64,000 bases of DNA from Rhizophlyctis rosea (GCA_027596075.1 JADGJC010000040.1:124001-188000); one strand, 5' to 3'; shown: positions 47,298 to 61,500, counted from the first letter of the stretch. Numbers and translations: made by a program. The notes: generated by a model from the letters alone, not told the origin.

Positions 47298-48459
47298 AAC
47301 AACACCCAGCATGACCGAAACCGTTGCCCTCTGTTTAAGTACCAATCACAGCATCATACACGACCGCTCGAAACCAAGAGCAACCACTTCCCAACAATCA
47401 TGGAAAACCTCACCAAAAAACAAATCAATTCCTCGACGTCGCGCCATGCTTCGACACAGACAAAATTTGCACTGCAAAGCCGCTTCACGCTTCTTTCACC
47501 AATAGCATTAACATGAAAATTTTCCGGCATATCCACTGAACGCCAGTCGCGAACCACCAGAAGCTAAAAAAGGCAAAAGCAAACTTCCTTAAGCACCCAA
47601 GCTGACTCAGTAGCTCTTACAGCGTACCAAGTGTACCATACCACAACCGAAATACCGCACCAAAGATCACCATGATGATAACGACAGCACAATTTGCATT
47701 AAGCATAAACATAATGCAGCGTGAATTAAGCCAACCCGGGCCCCCACCAGCTCAAGTAGCTCACCCAAAAGGTAATCGCGGAAGGGAACGCCTGTCGATG
47801 GGACACCACCTAACAACTCGGGACTATCATGCGACTCCCAACAGTAATGGCAAATCATCATGGCACACCAACAGAAGTGAACAATACCGAGGTCAATCAG
47901 AAACTTTTCGAGAAAAAAGACGCTCATCTCCGAGATATACAATGGTTTTCAAATGGTCCAACATGATCCACCCTGCTGGCATATACCATGGGCTCATTTC
48001 CGGTGTTGTTGAAACTCAGACCTGATGAGCCCATCCATCATATCACCGATCCTCACGCAAAACTACTACACCGCAACAAGATGAACTCAAACACCCCTCC
48101 CCCCCCCCCCCAAAAAAAACATCGAATCCGCGAAATCGCAACCCATTCCTGGTAGGTAAACCAAAGCCAAGGACATCGATCTTGCCCCAGATCATGTTTC
48201 GATTCCTCCAATAGACGGTTCAGACCACTTCGGACGAACATAATGCCAAACCATTACCAGAGCGGGAAACAAAAACAGGGAATCTCCTGAAACAAATCAA
48301 GACAATGTACATTTACGCATAATGCACCCACACGCCACACAACCACAAAACAGTAAGGATGAATAGCAAATTTTCATTAAACATATATCATTTACGCACA
48401 CACACAATACCCAACCCCAACCCCCCCAACCCCCCCAAAAAAAACTACCACAGACTCAC

Positions 48460-51400
48460 TCAAACCCCCCTCCCATCCCCCGTAACACTCGAAATACTCT
48501 GCTGCAACTGCTGCAAAGCCTGCAACCGATTCAAAATATCAACCACACTCTCCTGCCCCTGCCCCTTCTGCTGCTGGCCCTGACCCTGCCCCGGCTGCCC
48601 AACCCCACCCAACTGCGCACCAAACTGCGTCAACGTCATTGCCCCATTCCCAAACACCGGCTGCACCGCTCCCGCTGTTGCACTTCCACCCAAATACTGC
48701 TGTTGCTGCTGCGTCCCCTGCCCCGCTCCAGCCTGCTGGTTCTGTTGTCCCAACATACCCAACAGCTGCAATTGTTGCTGCTGTCCCTGTCCCTGTCCGC
48801 CTCCCTGTCCAGCACTCTGTCCTTGCTGAACTCCCAACCCCCCAAGCATCCCCCCAATACCCCCTCCTCCCACACCCCCTCCTCCCAACAACTGCTGCTG
48901 CTGCTGCTGCTGCTGCTGCAACGCCGCAAGCGTCATCAAAGTCGTCGCGTCCAACCCTACACCCGCCCCACCAAGCAACCCCGCCAACCCTCCCAATTGC
49001 TGAAGTTGCGGGAGCAATGCGGCGGCTGCTGCAGCATTCGGCGTAACGGCCCCTACGGCAGGCGAAGGAATCTGCGTAACAGGTCGCACCGTCCGATCAC
49101 GAATCAAAAGCGCCGCAGCAGTCTCAGGCGTAATCGCATCATATTCTATGAACCAAAAAACTCGTCAGTACTCCCATTTCTCTCAACGAACCAAATAACA
49201 GAGTAAATAACTGAAAATCAGAAAAACTCACCAGCAACAACCCCGCCAACCTGAAAAACTTGCAACCCAACCCTCCCACTCCTAACATTCACGCCCCCCT
49301 CCAAAAAAATAACCCCCCTAACTCCCTCAGCCATCATCTGATGCACTACACTCTTCAACCCCATCCTGCTATCATGCTTCAACGTCGCCACGCTAACACC
49401 AAATCCCCTCAACGTCCCTTCCACACCGGCCACAAAATTCGCGTCGACGTCGGAGAGAAGGATGATTTGTGCCTCGGGGACGGAAGCGCCGTACCGGATT
49501 GGGAGGGGGTATTCGCCGGTTGATGTCACGCCAGGGTGTATGGCGGTCGGTGTGGGGAGGGTTGTGGGGAGACGTGGAGAAGGTTTGGTAGGGCTGGAAG
49601 CGAAGCTACCCCGACGTCTGGGACTCGAACTCCTTCTCCTCCCCCCACCACCACCACCACTTCCACCACTCCTCCTCCGTCCCTCACCATACCCCCTCCT
49701 CCCACCCCTAGGCGGCGTCCTCGACCGACTCCGACTCCGACTGCGCGAACTCCAACTCCGACTTCGAGACCTACTTCGACTCCGAGATCGACTACGGCTG
49801 CGTGACCGACTCCTCGACCAACTCCGACTCCGACTCCGACTGTCCCTCCCGCGTCCCCTTCCCTGACCAGAATACCTCCTCCCCCCGCCAGCACCACTAC
49901 CACCACCCCTCCCCCGACTCGGAACACCATGATCAATCTTCCCCCTCACCACACCGCGATCCACACGGCCTCTCTGTCCTCCAGAGCGGTTATCGCTGTG
50001 CTGGTCGCGACGCGCCGGGTCGACGCTTTGGTCAATGTTGCCCCGATTCGGAAAAGCTCGGTCGATCGTGCCTTGACGACCAAGATTCGGCGCGCGCGCG
50101 GTGTTGCCGGTGTTAGCGTTCGCATTGGGGAATGTGTCGGAGGAACCGTCTTGCGAGAAGGATTGGTTGCGGGACATGGGTTTGTCGCGGGATACTTTCA
50201 AATCTATCAATCAAGCAAGAATCAAATCAGCAAATCAAATCCCCAAAACCAACCAACCAAAACACATCAAAAACACCCCCTCCCGCGGCCCCCAACACAC
50301 ACACACACAACAAAAAAGAACCTACCCCAAACAACCCCCCCAAACCTCCTCCCCCTCTCCCCCCTAACAGCAGCCTGACACTCCTCCCGCCTCTCAAACT
50401 GCACAAACCCATAACTCCCCTTCAACAATATCTCAACAATATTGCCATACGGCGCGAATATCCTCGCAATCTCCCGCTTATCAACCAGTTCACTCCTCAA
50501 ATTACCCATAAACAACCGCGCACCGGGCGGGACGGCCGCCAACACCGACGGATGAGAACTGTAATTCACCGTATGGGTGGGGTGGAACTCGTGTGGGTCC
50601 ATGGTGGAAGAAGCGTTGTGTTGGAGGGTTGGTGGGGCGTTGGTTTGGGGTGAGGTTTGATTTTGTTGTTGCCATCGACCGCGGTTTTGACCTTGTCCTT
50701 GGGTTTGGTTTTGGTTTTGTCCGCCGCCGGGGGTCCATTGTTGGTTCATGTTGGAGCGGTTGCGGCCGAAACGGGGGCCGCCTCCTCGTCCATGATGTTG
50801 TTGGTGATGGCCTTGGGTGGGACCGTGCGTGGTGCCTTGGCCTTGGTACCCTCCTTGCATTTGGGTGCCGTCGCCTTGTTGGTTGAATTGCGGCATACCT
50901 GGAAGGGGTGGGGTCGTGCCATTTGCGCCGGTGTAGGGGACGGTGACGCCGGGCGGGGCATTGGGATTTGAAGGGACTTGGTATGATGATCTATTACATG
51001 GGACGATATGAGATTGTTGAAAACGAGGGGTATCATGTTATGTTATGAACGCACCCCAGATTGGATCCCTGCTTGGAAGTCAAAGTTGGACGAGGAGGCA
51101 GTTGGTGGGTCATACGATTGGAACTAGAAATTTGACCTTGAGTGTCGGTGACCTGTTATGGCGACGTCAGTTGCGAACTTATCGTCTTTGACATTAGATT
51201 CTCGGACGGACCTGTGCTTGAAGCTGCTGCGCATAAGGCACGACAACACCATGTTCAACGACTTCTTCTTCCTCCTCAGTGAAAGTAGGAGAAGTAGGCC
51301 TGTCCTGCTCCATGTCGTCCTCACCTCCACCTGACTGAGGTTCACGCTTCACATCCTCCTGCATGGGCTCTGGCTGAGGTGGGCGAGCTGTTTCAATGGG

Positions 51401-51880
51401 GGGAAGGAGCTCCGCTTTCACTGGATGCATTTGCGTTGCGTTGGGTTCCGCTTGCTGGAAGGGCACGTTTGTGGTGAACTCGATAGGATTGGGCGGGGGA
51501 TTGACCTGTACAGTTTCCTGAGAAGCTTCTGGGACGACGGGGGCATGCTGGAGGACGAACTGGGGAGCGGATTGGAAGGAAGTATCTTGCTGGGAGTACG
51601 CGGATGTATCCTGTTGCTGTTGTTGTTGTTGCTGTTGCATTTGGTTCATTGCTGCCCAGTGAGCGTAGGCTTCGTGATCAGCGTAGGGATTGGTAGGGAC
51701 AGACGTGTTCGGTGACGTGGAAAGTCCCAACAAAGTGTGTGCGGTCTCAAGGGAATCCTGATCGATATGGGAATCTGAACTAATTTGAGATGAAAAGGGG
51801 GGGAGTTGTTTGACATCGATGGTATCCGCCTGGTGCGCGGATATCGGGGCTCCCTCATTGAAGCCTGAAGGATCGGCCAT
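48460..51880 (-). CDS. Nab3/NCOA5-like RNA-binding protein: RRM, RS domain, anticodon-binding-like fold, poly-Q
   Basis: Exons (minus): 51880-51212, 51152-51055, 50990-50326, 50203-49232 and 49145-48460; introns of 59, 64, 122 and 86 bp; 1029 residues. N-terminus: poly-Q (about 80-90) and an acidic patch (about 195-212). The RRM is at about 412-480, with RNP2 LFMGNL and RNP1 GSYGFVQF; the exon 3/4 junction restores its last strand (VVW-DLKVSRDKP). An RS domain of about 20 Arg-Ser dipeptides follows (about 598-640). At about 708-801 lies an anticodon-binding-like domain (LPIRYGASVPEAQIILL, VVHQMMAEGVRGVIFL), as in NCOA5 and fungal Nab3-type proteins. The C-terminal 230 residues are Gln/Gly-rich and end in a helix (VVDILNRLQALQQLQQ) like the self-assembly tail of Nab3. 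Nab3 with Nrd1 binds nascent RNA and directs termination of non-coding transcripts. The RS domain is an unusual addition. Short exon 2 was fixed by phase alone. Confidence 0.82.
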
Positions 51881-54331
51881 ATTTGCGATTTTCGAAACGA
51901 AGTTGTAGAAGGGTTTGATGCGAAGATGGGGCTTGCAGTGCAGAGTGAGTTGAATGAAGGGAAGAAGGGATTTCGGATGACGAACAAGAAGTGAAAAATT
52001 CAAAAACAACAGTTTCTATGTTGCGGTAGCCTGTAGGAGAGAAGGATAGGGAGCTGTGCAGAGAAAAATTCAAGGAAGGACTGGGAAGTATGAAGGGGTC
52101 AAGGAGAGGATCACAGATGAGTGACTCCGTGGAAAATCGGGAGGGACGTTCTCAAAGGGCGCGACAAACAGATGGATCAGGGAATTGGTGGAGTTTCCGG
52201 TCGGAAAAGTCAAAGTAGCAGCAAGCGACTGTCGCTACGGCACGAAAATGGAGTATGGAGCTCGACAGTGGTAAAAGGCTGGCCCACACGCTTGAACTAT
52301 AGGATACGATCCAGACTTCCAGCCAACCTCACCCGCAGAGATGACGCCAGCGATATTCGCAGGGGAGGTATCCTGTCTTGGAGATAATCTGGGTGCGTGA
52401 AGTCAGTCAGTCAGCGGTTTGCTTGTCGTGATGCGGGTAGGTTTCTTCACCCGTGCCAATACGAGAGGGCTGCACCTTCGCTGGTGATCAAGTGCGGATG
52501 GACGTTGCGAATGGAAAAGAAAAGAAAGGGGGTTTGCTTGGCTTCGCAGTTCCTTTCCCATTCCCACGCCTCCCTCTGTGTCTCTGTCCATCCATCCCCC
52601 ATCAATTTAGGGATCAACCAGGGTTGCACAATCAATTTGTATGCACAAGCCACACGGTATTGCTTGATCAATCACGATGGGGCTGTTTGTGAGTCATGCC
52701 ACATCATTCAGGTTGTTGTTTGTCCAGTCGCTGCGGCCATTTCGGGTCAGCATCGCCAGCATCGCCAGCATCGCCACCGCGACCCTGAAGCACTGCCAGG
52801 ACAAATCCAATGTCCCCCTGTAGATCAACATGTGTTGGTCTCATTTGTGTGTCTTCTCAGGTGAACCATTCTTCCGATGGAAACCTTTCTTTCTCGGCTT
52901 CCCGATCGGATGGTTGATAGTTGATACCCGTCAAAATTATGACGGCGGGCGGACTCATAGATAGTTAGAAACATTTCCGCCTTTTTGCGGGGTATTCGGC
53001 CATAAAGGACTGGGCCATGTCGACTTGCTATATATCACATCCTAAGCCCGCTCAAGGTGTGGTGCCCCGGCTCTGATTTGTGGCTCAATTAGTGACTTTC
53101 GTAATGCCCTCATTGATTACCATCCTCTACTTCTGAGCGGGAGACGCAGACCGCCGCTTTCAACCCAGTTTGCTGCTGTGGAACATCCACGAAGTTCTTT
53201 TTGGTATGACCAGTTCGGTCGCTAACATACAAAGCAGCATACAGTACACCGCTGCGTGTCGGGTCGTGTCGATTGAACAAGAGTATCTCAGCGTGCAAGG
53301 CTATGCTGCCAAAAAATACATCCTTGATACCCGACATATCGGAAATGGATTTCCACAACAATGCCTGCCGTTGATGTACTTTCGCATTTCATTACCCACT
53401 ACTGTGTGGCCACTTACACAACTTCGTTTAGAGGTACACGTCGCGTATCATAACTCAAGCACATGTCCTTACACACATTGGGATGCTAGGGACAAGTACT
53501 TCCGTACTTCGTTGGCATAAGACGATACATGAGTCGAACGCTGAATGCCAGCCTCTTCGCCATGGCCGAGCAGCAAGCACAGAACATTTTGCTCCTATAA
53601 TGATGGTCAATTTACAATCCCACAGCGATGTTAGTTATTCAGAAGCATGCAGGAGGGCTGAATCCACAAGATGACCACAAAAAAAATCATGCATTCCGTC
53701 ATTCGTAAACTGCCTATCTGATATTATACTCAATCAGCAGTGATCTCCTGGCGCACGACACTGTCGCGCAAGCGCCAAAACTCCAAACAGTGTCACCGTC
53801 GGGGAGACTTGCACGATCACTCTCTTCTCGTCCAACTCAACGGCCACTGTCGAAAGACTTCATTCGGTACTCACTTTCTTTGCATCGGATATGTCTTTGA
53901 GGTTGATTGCCAAATATGATACCATTATGTAGTAATTGGAAAAGATGTCCCAGAAACATACATGAAAATATGACAACTTTGGCGATCATGGGCGCAGCTA
54001 ATAACAGCCTTCCCCAAAAAAGAAAACCAATTGCTATCGTAGATTGCATTATAGAGAGTGAGTACTGTGGATTACCCTCTTAGGCTCGACCTGTCAAATG
54101 GAAGACGTCTCACATGCCACACTTGCACGGTCTCAATATCAGATGTATTGCCGGCTATGCCTGTGGTAGATGGGCACCCTGCACGCTGATGCGCCGAATA
54201 TTTCGGTATCTCTAGATAACACAAGTGTATGGGGATACATTCGATGTGCTCTACCCTCGGTCCGCCTTCCCGGAGGTCATTGGGATGATAACTTTTTGTA
54301 CCCACATTCGACTTGACTCCATCAGGTACAA
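51881..54331. other. Gene-poor region upstream of the Nab3-like gene
   Basis: Includes the promoter of the Nab3-like gene. Frames at 52397-52864 (plus) and elsewhere are short and lack domains. Nothing else supportable. Confidence 0.5.
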
Positions 54332-55542
54332 TCACATACCAAATGTAGGCCCAAACGCGAGAGGCGAAATCGTGTGGCTATTCAAGGAATATATGGACAT
54401 ATGGAGTACACAATACGAAGTAGAAAACCGTTCCGCCACCATGACGAAATAGCAGAATGCATGCATTATCTTCCTTACTTGCTCGACAGATCTACAACAC
54501 GCAATGGTTTGGTACGCAATCCGAGTTGAGTGCATATCCCAGAGGGGCTTATAACAGTTGAAGCATGACACCTATAATTTCCATCACACAATCTGACTGC
54601 CAAAAACAACCCATTTCCCTCATAAGAATCCAGCATTTCGTACATTCTGTTGAGATGTTCAGTTGGAATGGCGCAGTGTGAACGCGTCATTCGGCACCTC
54701 TCCCAAATGCTTACATGTATTGCTTGTGGATGTAGTGCACGAAGTTGTTGAAATACGAACATTATAGCATACAACAAAACGCATGGACCGTCGCGGAAAG
54801 CGATGAAAAATGAATGTGAACAGTATCACCAACGATTTTGGGTAGTGGTTGGAACTTGAATATGCCATGAACGCGGCGCTGCAACCTGTCCCAATTACAA
54901 GTCGAGATTGAGAACGTCTGGGGTGATCTTGTTTGCTCCAGGAAGCTTTTGATCCTGAGCAAGGATTCCACATGCTCGCTATGCTCAAAGTAGTTCTGCA
55001 TCTCAGCATATCGATGTATTCGGATATCTGTCAGCTCTCTGGCCAAGCACTTGACAAGCGCGGGTCCAACTTGTGTATCTTCTTTTTGAGCCTGTCAAAA
55101 TGATGTGTCGATCCTCCATGTTCAACTTTCAGTGCACCGGCGTTCCTGCTTCATGTGCCTTTGAATTACCGTCGCGATGATACCGCCGAAGTCATGGATC
55201 GCTTATGGCGCGACATGAATGTGAAGCCAACCTTGTTGCAGCGCTGTTTTGGCAGAGCGCCCCAGACAGCCTGTTCCGGGTCGCAAGTCCGCGACCTCGC
55301 TGACTTCCGCAACGCACTTGCATTTCTACGGCAGTTTCATGACAAGCGCGATGCATGCTTTTTGCTTCAAAACCAAAACAGGCACGGTGCTTCTGTGCTA
55401 GTGCGTTGCATTGCATACAAAACATGATTACCCATCGATTTAGCAAGAGCCAATCAAAAAAAAGGACCAAATGGTCCATGCGAGTATAGCTAATGGTGGC
55501 TTTGCCTTGTGCAGCCGATGCCGCTCCGCCATATTGAGGCAT
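54332..55542 (-). pseudogene. Decayed or unresolved multi-exon gene
   Basis: The most coding-like part of the 52-62 kb desert. A proper ATG at 55542 begins MPQYGGAASAAQGKATISYT. Further along, a TTTTGACAG acceptor precedes an exon-like stretch (AQKEDTQVGPALVKCLAREL, then DRLQRRVHGIFKFQPLPKIV). At a T5 run near 54810-54816 the good frame moves by one nucleotide into FIAFRDGPCVLLYAIMFVFQ and TEHLNRMYEMLDSYEGNGLF, ending at 54475. A further piece (MHAFCYFVMVAERFSTSY) overlaps at 54332-54571. I cannot connect the first and second pieces by phase. No family recognised. It may be a pseudogene with a homopolymer frameshift. Confidence 0.3.
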
Positions 55543-58500
55543 AATGATTGTTGTATGTCATAGAAATGGTAACCGTCAGGACCGCATTGATGTCAACTTT
55601 GTTGTTTAGGACCGCACGTCACGAAGACGTGGCCGCGAGTCGCCGCCCAAGTCACTGCATACCTGAAGTTTCGATATCCTGAGACAAAAGGAAACTGCGC
55701 TCGCGAATCCTACCTGTACTGACTACCTTGCCGATTGCGGTAGGAGCAGAACAAGCGAGACACCATTTTAAGTGTCTCCGTAAGGAGCGATGCGTGCTTG
55801 ATCAAGGCACTTGCTTTTGCGAACGCACCCAAAGAGCATCGCGAGCATACTCAGATTAGCTCAGAGAAGTCTCCCCCGCACACCCGGATGCGTGGATCAT
55901 ATCGGACATAATTTTCATTTCAGTTCCTTGAAATCTTGCTCTTTTGGGATCAGCTTCGCTCCCGACCCTCAGTTGAAGGCCAAGACTGCCGTGGGTGTTC
56001 CTTCTGATTTTGAACTACCTTGGCAATCTGCGTCTATCCCGACTCCAACATTATCAATGTGAGAGTCCTCTTCTTCAGAGCTGCCACCGTTCCTTTACCT
56101 CCCGTTGATTAGGCAGTCGCCAATGGATGGTAGATTTAGCCTTCACCTCAGAAGGCGTTCACTCGTTGCGAAAAATGTATTTTTAGTAAAGGCATTTACC
56201 ACAATCATGGCTGACGATCGACGACCGGCCATGCCATGCAAAAGTGCAAAGTTTTCCCATAGGGTGCGGTACGACGCAAGGACTTCGTATGTATACCTTG
56301 AAATGATTCGTGACATGTACGCCGTCTTCGACCGAGAGAGCGTTGGAAGGCGTTTGTGATGCATTGGTAGGAAGCTCTCACCCAATGCGAGATTTGATAG
56401 AAGTACCACGATGACTTTTTCTGTCACCGAAAAAGAATCGCTTCAGACGTCCTTGCTACGACTCATGGCTGATGTCCCCGATCAACAAGGCCCTGCCACC
56501 GTGCCTGAGCATTGTGTTATCCAAATATGATCAATGCAAGTCGTCCCATCCATAAACGGTCGGTGCTGCCTGGACAATCCGCAGAATACTCGTACTCTTG
56601 AGCTGAAGTGCATGTTTGGCATGGCATGTAAAAAATGATGATTGGCACATCAGAATGTGATGTCCCATCCCCTGTCCTAAAGTTCCGGTAGATGACTGCT
56701 TGCTTCGAATGATCCAGCAATCATTCGAGGCGAACAGGTACTCATGGCTCCACGGTCCATTGCGCGCTGCCTGGGAGGGTTTTCATTATGGTGTTGGGAG
56801 CACGAGACGCGCAATGCCGCTCTTCATTGTTTATCCAACTTCAGCCCTCGAAGAGACTTTTTTTGTGGCACGTGCTGGAGGATTCTCAACCTTCTCGCTG
56901 CACCCCATTCACAACTCCATGCTCAAAGCTATATGCACTCTCACCCTGTAGAATGGCCACTTCAACCAAGGGAAAATTGCAAAAATGTTCCTCAAATTTG
57001 CGATATTTGCAAAAATGTCCTGTGGATGGAACGGATAGTTCGAAGTTCAAAGCCAATGTGTGTTCAGCGGGCTGTATAGGCGGCAAGTCCGCCGTAACGT
57101 AGATAGGGTTAGGTGCTGCATAGCAATATTCTTGCACGGTGTCCAAAAAGATAACAAGATCTAGCTTGACACCCTATATCACGATTTGGCTTACTTGGCT
57201 TCGTTACCATCATTCGACACCGAAAAAATGCATTCACCTTCATAGGTTTCGTACAATTATGAAATCGCTAAGCATTTTGACGCTTGTCGATAGTCCTTTG
57301 GTAGTGACGCCATTTCCAGTGTCAAAAATGTCAATCCACGTCACGCATATCATACTACATCAGTTTTCCTCACCAATCCCGGCAAGTTTTATTGGTATGC
57401 CACTCACTGCCTCTTGAAGTCCGCTGGCTTCATGCTCCTTTTTCGCTTCCTACAGTTGTCTCACTTTGGAGTGCGGATCAGTCGGATCCTAGAAATACGA
57501 GTGGCAAAATACCGGACAAGAGGAACGCAATCCATCGAAAAGCCCTCACCGGCCCAAGAAAGTAACATCTTCGACACAGCAACTGCGGAAAAATAAGGGC
57601 GAGAAACAGTTCTCCAACGTTCTCTGCTACTCATGTCAAAATGAGCGAGGCCCAACCAAGTTGGAATACCCAAAACATGTTAGGTTCAGGGTCACTACCA
57701 TTGAGAGATGATCAAGAAATCAGGTACAAGGATGAAATTCCTCACTTGTGTGCAATAAGCTAAAAGAAATACGGACCTCCGCTGCCGGCGAATGACCACT
57801 CAAATGCTGTGAACCCGGACATAGTTGGAAGGCGCCCTTTGCATGCATCAAGCACTCAATCTTTCAAGATGATAGACCAGTAACACTGCATGATCAACGT
57901 CATGAAGATAAGTACACTTAGACAGAACCGAAACCAGGTGTGGTATATGTAACGAAATGTTCAAGTCTTATGGGTATCTGTTGGTGCAGTCCAATCTTTT
58001 CCGATTTAGGTCTGGATGGTCTTAAGCGAGGCGTCGCCGAAACATCCACATCTCTTTTCGGTGACACCAGCTAGCCTTCCCAATGCACTGCGTCAACGGC
58101 GTCTCGGTCGCGGTGGTCAACGACTCAATAAGGTTGCGGCATGCAGTTGTGACATCCTTATCCGATGGCATCTCTCGGGCAAAATAGCTAAATTCACTTC
58201 GCTTGTAATCAGACTAAGCGCTGAACTGGATGACATGCCGTGAAGTCCCAAGTGCACTTCCAAGTGAACAGCCAATCTGCCAAGCTGGCGCTCAAAAGGA
58301 ATGCTGTAGCCTTCACTTGATGACATCTCACTCTGAGTCTCAACGACCATAACAAAAATGTCGGATATGTTAATGGAGCAGCAGCCGACCGCTGCGGCTA
58401 GCACATAGACGTGAAAGTCCCACCGAGCTCCCTAATATCGAAACTTCATGGTGTGATCTTGCGGAGCGCGTTAAGTGGATCGTCTGATGACCATTCACCA

Positions 58501-61500
58501 AGTCAAGGTGAGAAGCTCACGTTTGCAGCGCAAGCTGTCCAAGTTCGGTGAATATACCTGAATAACATATGAGAACTCAACGTGCCTTGTTGCCAGCATC
58601 ACGAACAAAAGGCGGATCCAACGTGTGGACGAATGTTGAAGCAATTTACTTACCGCCCTTCGCTAGAAGGGAGAACTTCTTGCCAGTTTGTGCTAGCTGA
58701 CGGAGGAGGGCTATCATTCCAGTCCCCAAACACTTGGACCTGAAATCATCAATATTGAGCAGCGCACACCAGTTGCATTCTTGCATTTCGCAAAAAGAAT
58801 AGAAAAAGCATCTGCCTAGGAAAGCGCATTGTCAATTATGCACGGAGCTTCCGGTCTAAATGACCTGACGGTCCACTTCTTCGCGGGCAATCATCAGCGA
58901 AGTTGCCAATGATAGTCTGGCGATTGTTGCGAACATGGATTAGGTAACGTACCCATGTTCGCTTGAAGCTTGCGCATGAGGTTTGCATGTGAGTCAGTGG
59001 GAGGTAGCAACGCCCGACTGATGAGCAAAGTAGGCAACATGCAACCCATACCGTGTTCTTTGCGCCGTTCACTGAAAGAGGATTGACATTGAACATATTG
59101 ATTCTTTCTGGTGACCACCAATTTGGAAATGTTGTCCTTTTGGTTTCAACAGGTGGGTGCACGCAACTTGAGTTGGATGCCGGTTCTCGAGCAAAAAGCG
59201 CTCCAACTATGCAGTTGTTTTGGTGTCTCGCTTTTTAGCCAATGGCACTACATGAGAACCTGCTCGGAAAAAAACACAGTCCTTGATGCGAGATTTCAAG
59301 AACGCAACTGAAACGGATTTGCATTGCAGCAACGTTCAGTTCAGCTGCTATCACGGCAGCAAGGCTAGTATGATTGGCCACGACGACCCGCGGGCATGAA
59401 AGAAACTATTGAAGTTTCTCCAATGAGAACAAAGTGGCCTCTGTCCAACCGGTCCTCGTTATGGCCCATTGCTAAGATCTTCCTTCAAGCCGTTCAACCC
59501 ACCTGAAGGCAACCAATGGATGTGGGGGAGAGTGGCATAAGTGTGGAGAACAGCTTACTCAACAACACCTCATTTCACTGTAATGAAAGGGATTGTAGCA
59601 ACGAGTGATGATGGGGCTACGTCACTCATTTCAATTATGCATATTCCCGTGACTGGAGTCATCGCTTTGACCCCAATAATTATCAAGACGTTCATTGACT
59701 CTACTTTTGTGTGTAGGCGCTTCAGCAAAAGGAGTTCGTGGGGTGTGGAGCTTTAATTCCTTGTGTACGGCAGCGTATGGGTCAAATGTGTCTTCATGCC
59801 GCATGAACGTTTACCATGAAAAGCGAATTGAGCTTTTGACATATTCACTCACAGCATCTTTTTCTTCTTTGAATGATCAATCTTACGGGCTACTGACGAA
59901 TTAAGTCCCAAAGGAATCTCAGAAACTGAGGAGTTCATTCGCGGTAGGCATTACTGAAACACACTATACCTCAATGTTGTGGCGATTTCATTCCTGTCGT
60001 GCTGGCGACGTTGGCTTATTTATGGCGCGTAAAAATGGCACCCTACTTAGTTCGGATCACTGGTAACGATGCACTAAAGTGCGCAATGGGTATCCGTCAG
60101 CTGCACCGGCACGATGAAATGCGATGTTGACAATTATTATGGCACGACTCATAACATTATCCAGCCCCTTTCGGCATGGATGCATGGTGAGATGTCGTGG
60201 CGACTTCAGTCAATTTTGAGCGTCGATTGCGATGCTGCACCTTGTGAGCGTGACTCGAAACCACTAATCGCAGTCAGGACGGCTCAACTTGCGCTAGGCA
60301 GGTTCACTGAACAAGGTGAGCACCTCAGCCGCAACAAATAAAGTCCGCACTCCGTCGACTGTCAGAAAAGAGATACACAAACATCGAATCAGCGAAGAGG
60401 ACCAAACAATTTAAAATGGAGTTAACGTCGCGTACTAGAAAGAGAAGGGACTCGGAACTTATATGTTTCTCTAAGACGTAAGGCCCCATCAACAGTCCAT
60501 CACTCGATCTATGAGCGTGAAACCACGCTTTCCATCATGCAAAAGCAAACACGACAGAAGTCAGTGAAGTCGAACGGGGTGTTTAACCTGAAGGGATACT
60601 AGTCTGCACAGGCACATCGACATGACCCGCGCAGCTGACCAAATTTGTCCAGCTTTGCGGGTGTTGTTCAGCATTATTAGTGATTCGCACAGCTTTTTCT
60701 ATGCCGTTTCGACTGATCTCCAATGAACAAAGCAGCAAAGTAATTTTGATGATGTATCCATCTCTGCGGAAAAGAAATCTTTCAACCGCAACAATCCATC
60801 TCTCGGTTCAGCAATCGCTTACTGCATCGCGCGCCATGGGTACTAGCCTTGCAGCATGGGTAAACATCTGTTGAGACTATGGACTAGTGTGATCAAGAGG
60901 AGACTGATTGAATCAATGGTGAGGCCACGATGTGATAGCGACAAAAACGTAACTCACCGACGAACTTGAAATGGAATCTGTATGCGGCTTTCCGGATTCC
61001 CAAATGTATATTGGTTGGTCTTTGGGATCAATGGGCGATGATATTTGGTTAAGTCGATGAGTTGCCAGCACTGCCAGTTGGATACTTGGTGACGGCTGCA
61101 CCCACTGGCATACGGCATCCGGTCTTCCCTGTTTTGCCAGTGTCTATGCCATCTCATCCCTTTCTGCCCTGAGGCCTGTCACTAACTTCAACAATTTCTA
61201 TGATGGGACCCCTGGAAGATTGGATGAGTCGTCATGATAGAGGCAAACTATACCTACTCTTTTTGTCCTCAGAAAGTAACATACGAACTTCGGATTTCTT
61301 AACAAAGCGATGCTAGTATCAGATCACAGCTTGACAAGGCGCCGGGTTTGTGACGTAGGAAGCATACCACAAGTCTCAATCCGTTGGTAGAGAAGCAAAT
61401 CATTCGTTTTTGCTGCTCGCCATGCGCCAAGGGGCTTCAACGTGAGGGTCGCATAAAACTTGATGGGCATTTGTCCATCAGAAGCGTTTGAATGCATGTA

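Larger units (their letters stand above)
44890..48459. other. Intergenic region with two small candidate frames
   Basis: No gene with domain support. Two ATG-initiated plus-strand frames are listed separately (45951-46289, 46977-47297). Homopolymers occur at 48096-48119 (C run then A run) and 48421-48444 (C-rich then A run), just downstream of the Nab3-like stop codon. Confidence 0.5.

Noticed and set aside
49462..49936. Long Leu/Arg-rich and Val/Gly-rich frames opposite and alongside the RS domain
   Set aside because: They are shadows of the repetitive Arg-Ser codons; the minus-strand RS frame continues an RRM protein across correct splice junctions.
51055..51120. Attractive alternative frame (FQSYDPPTASSSNFDFQAG) for exon 2 of the Nab3-like gene
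   Set aside because: Its phase does not join the following exon, whereas the chosen frame joins both neighbours.
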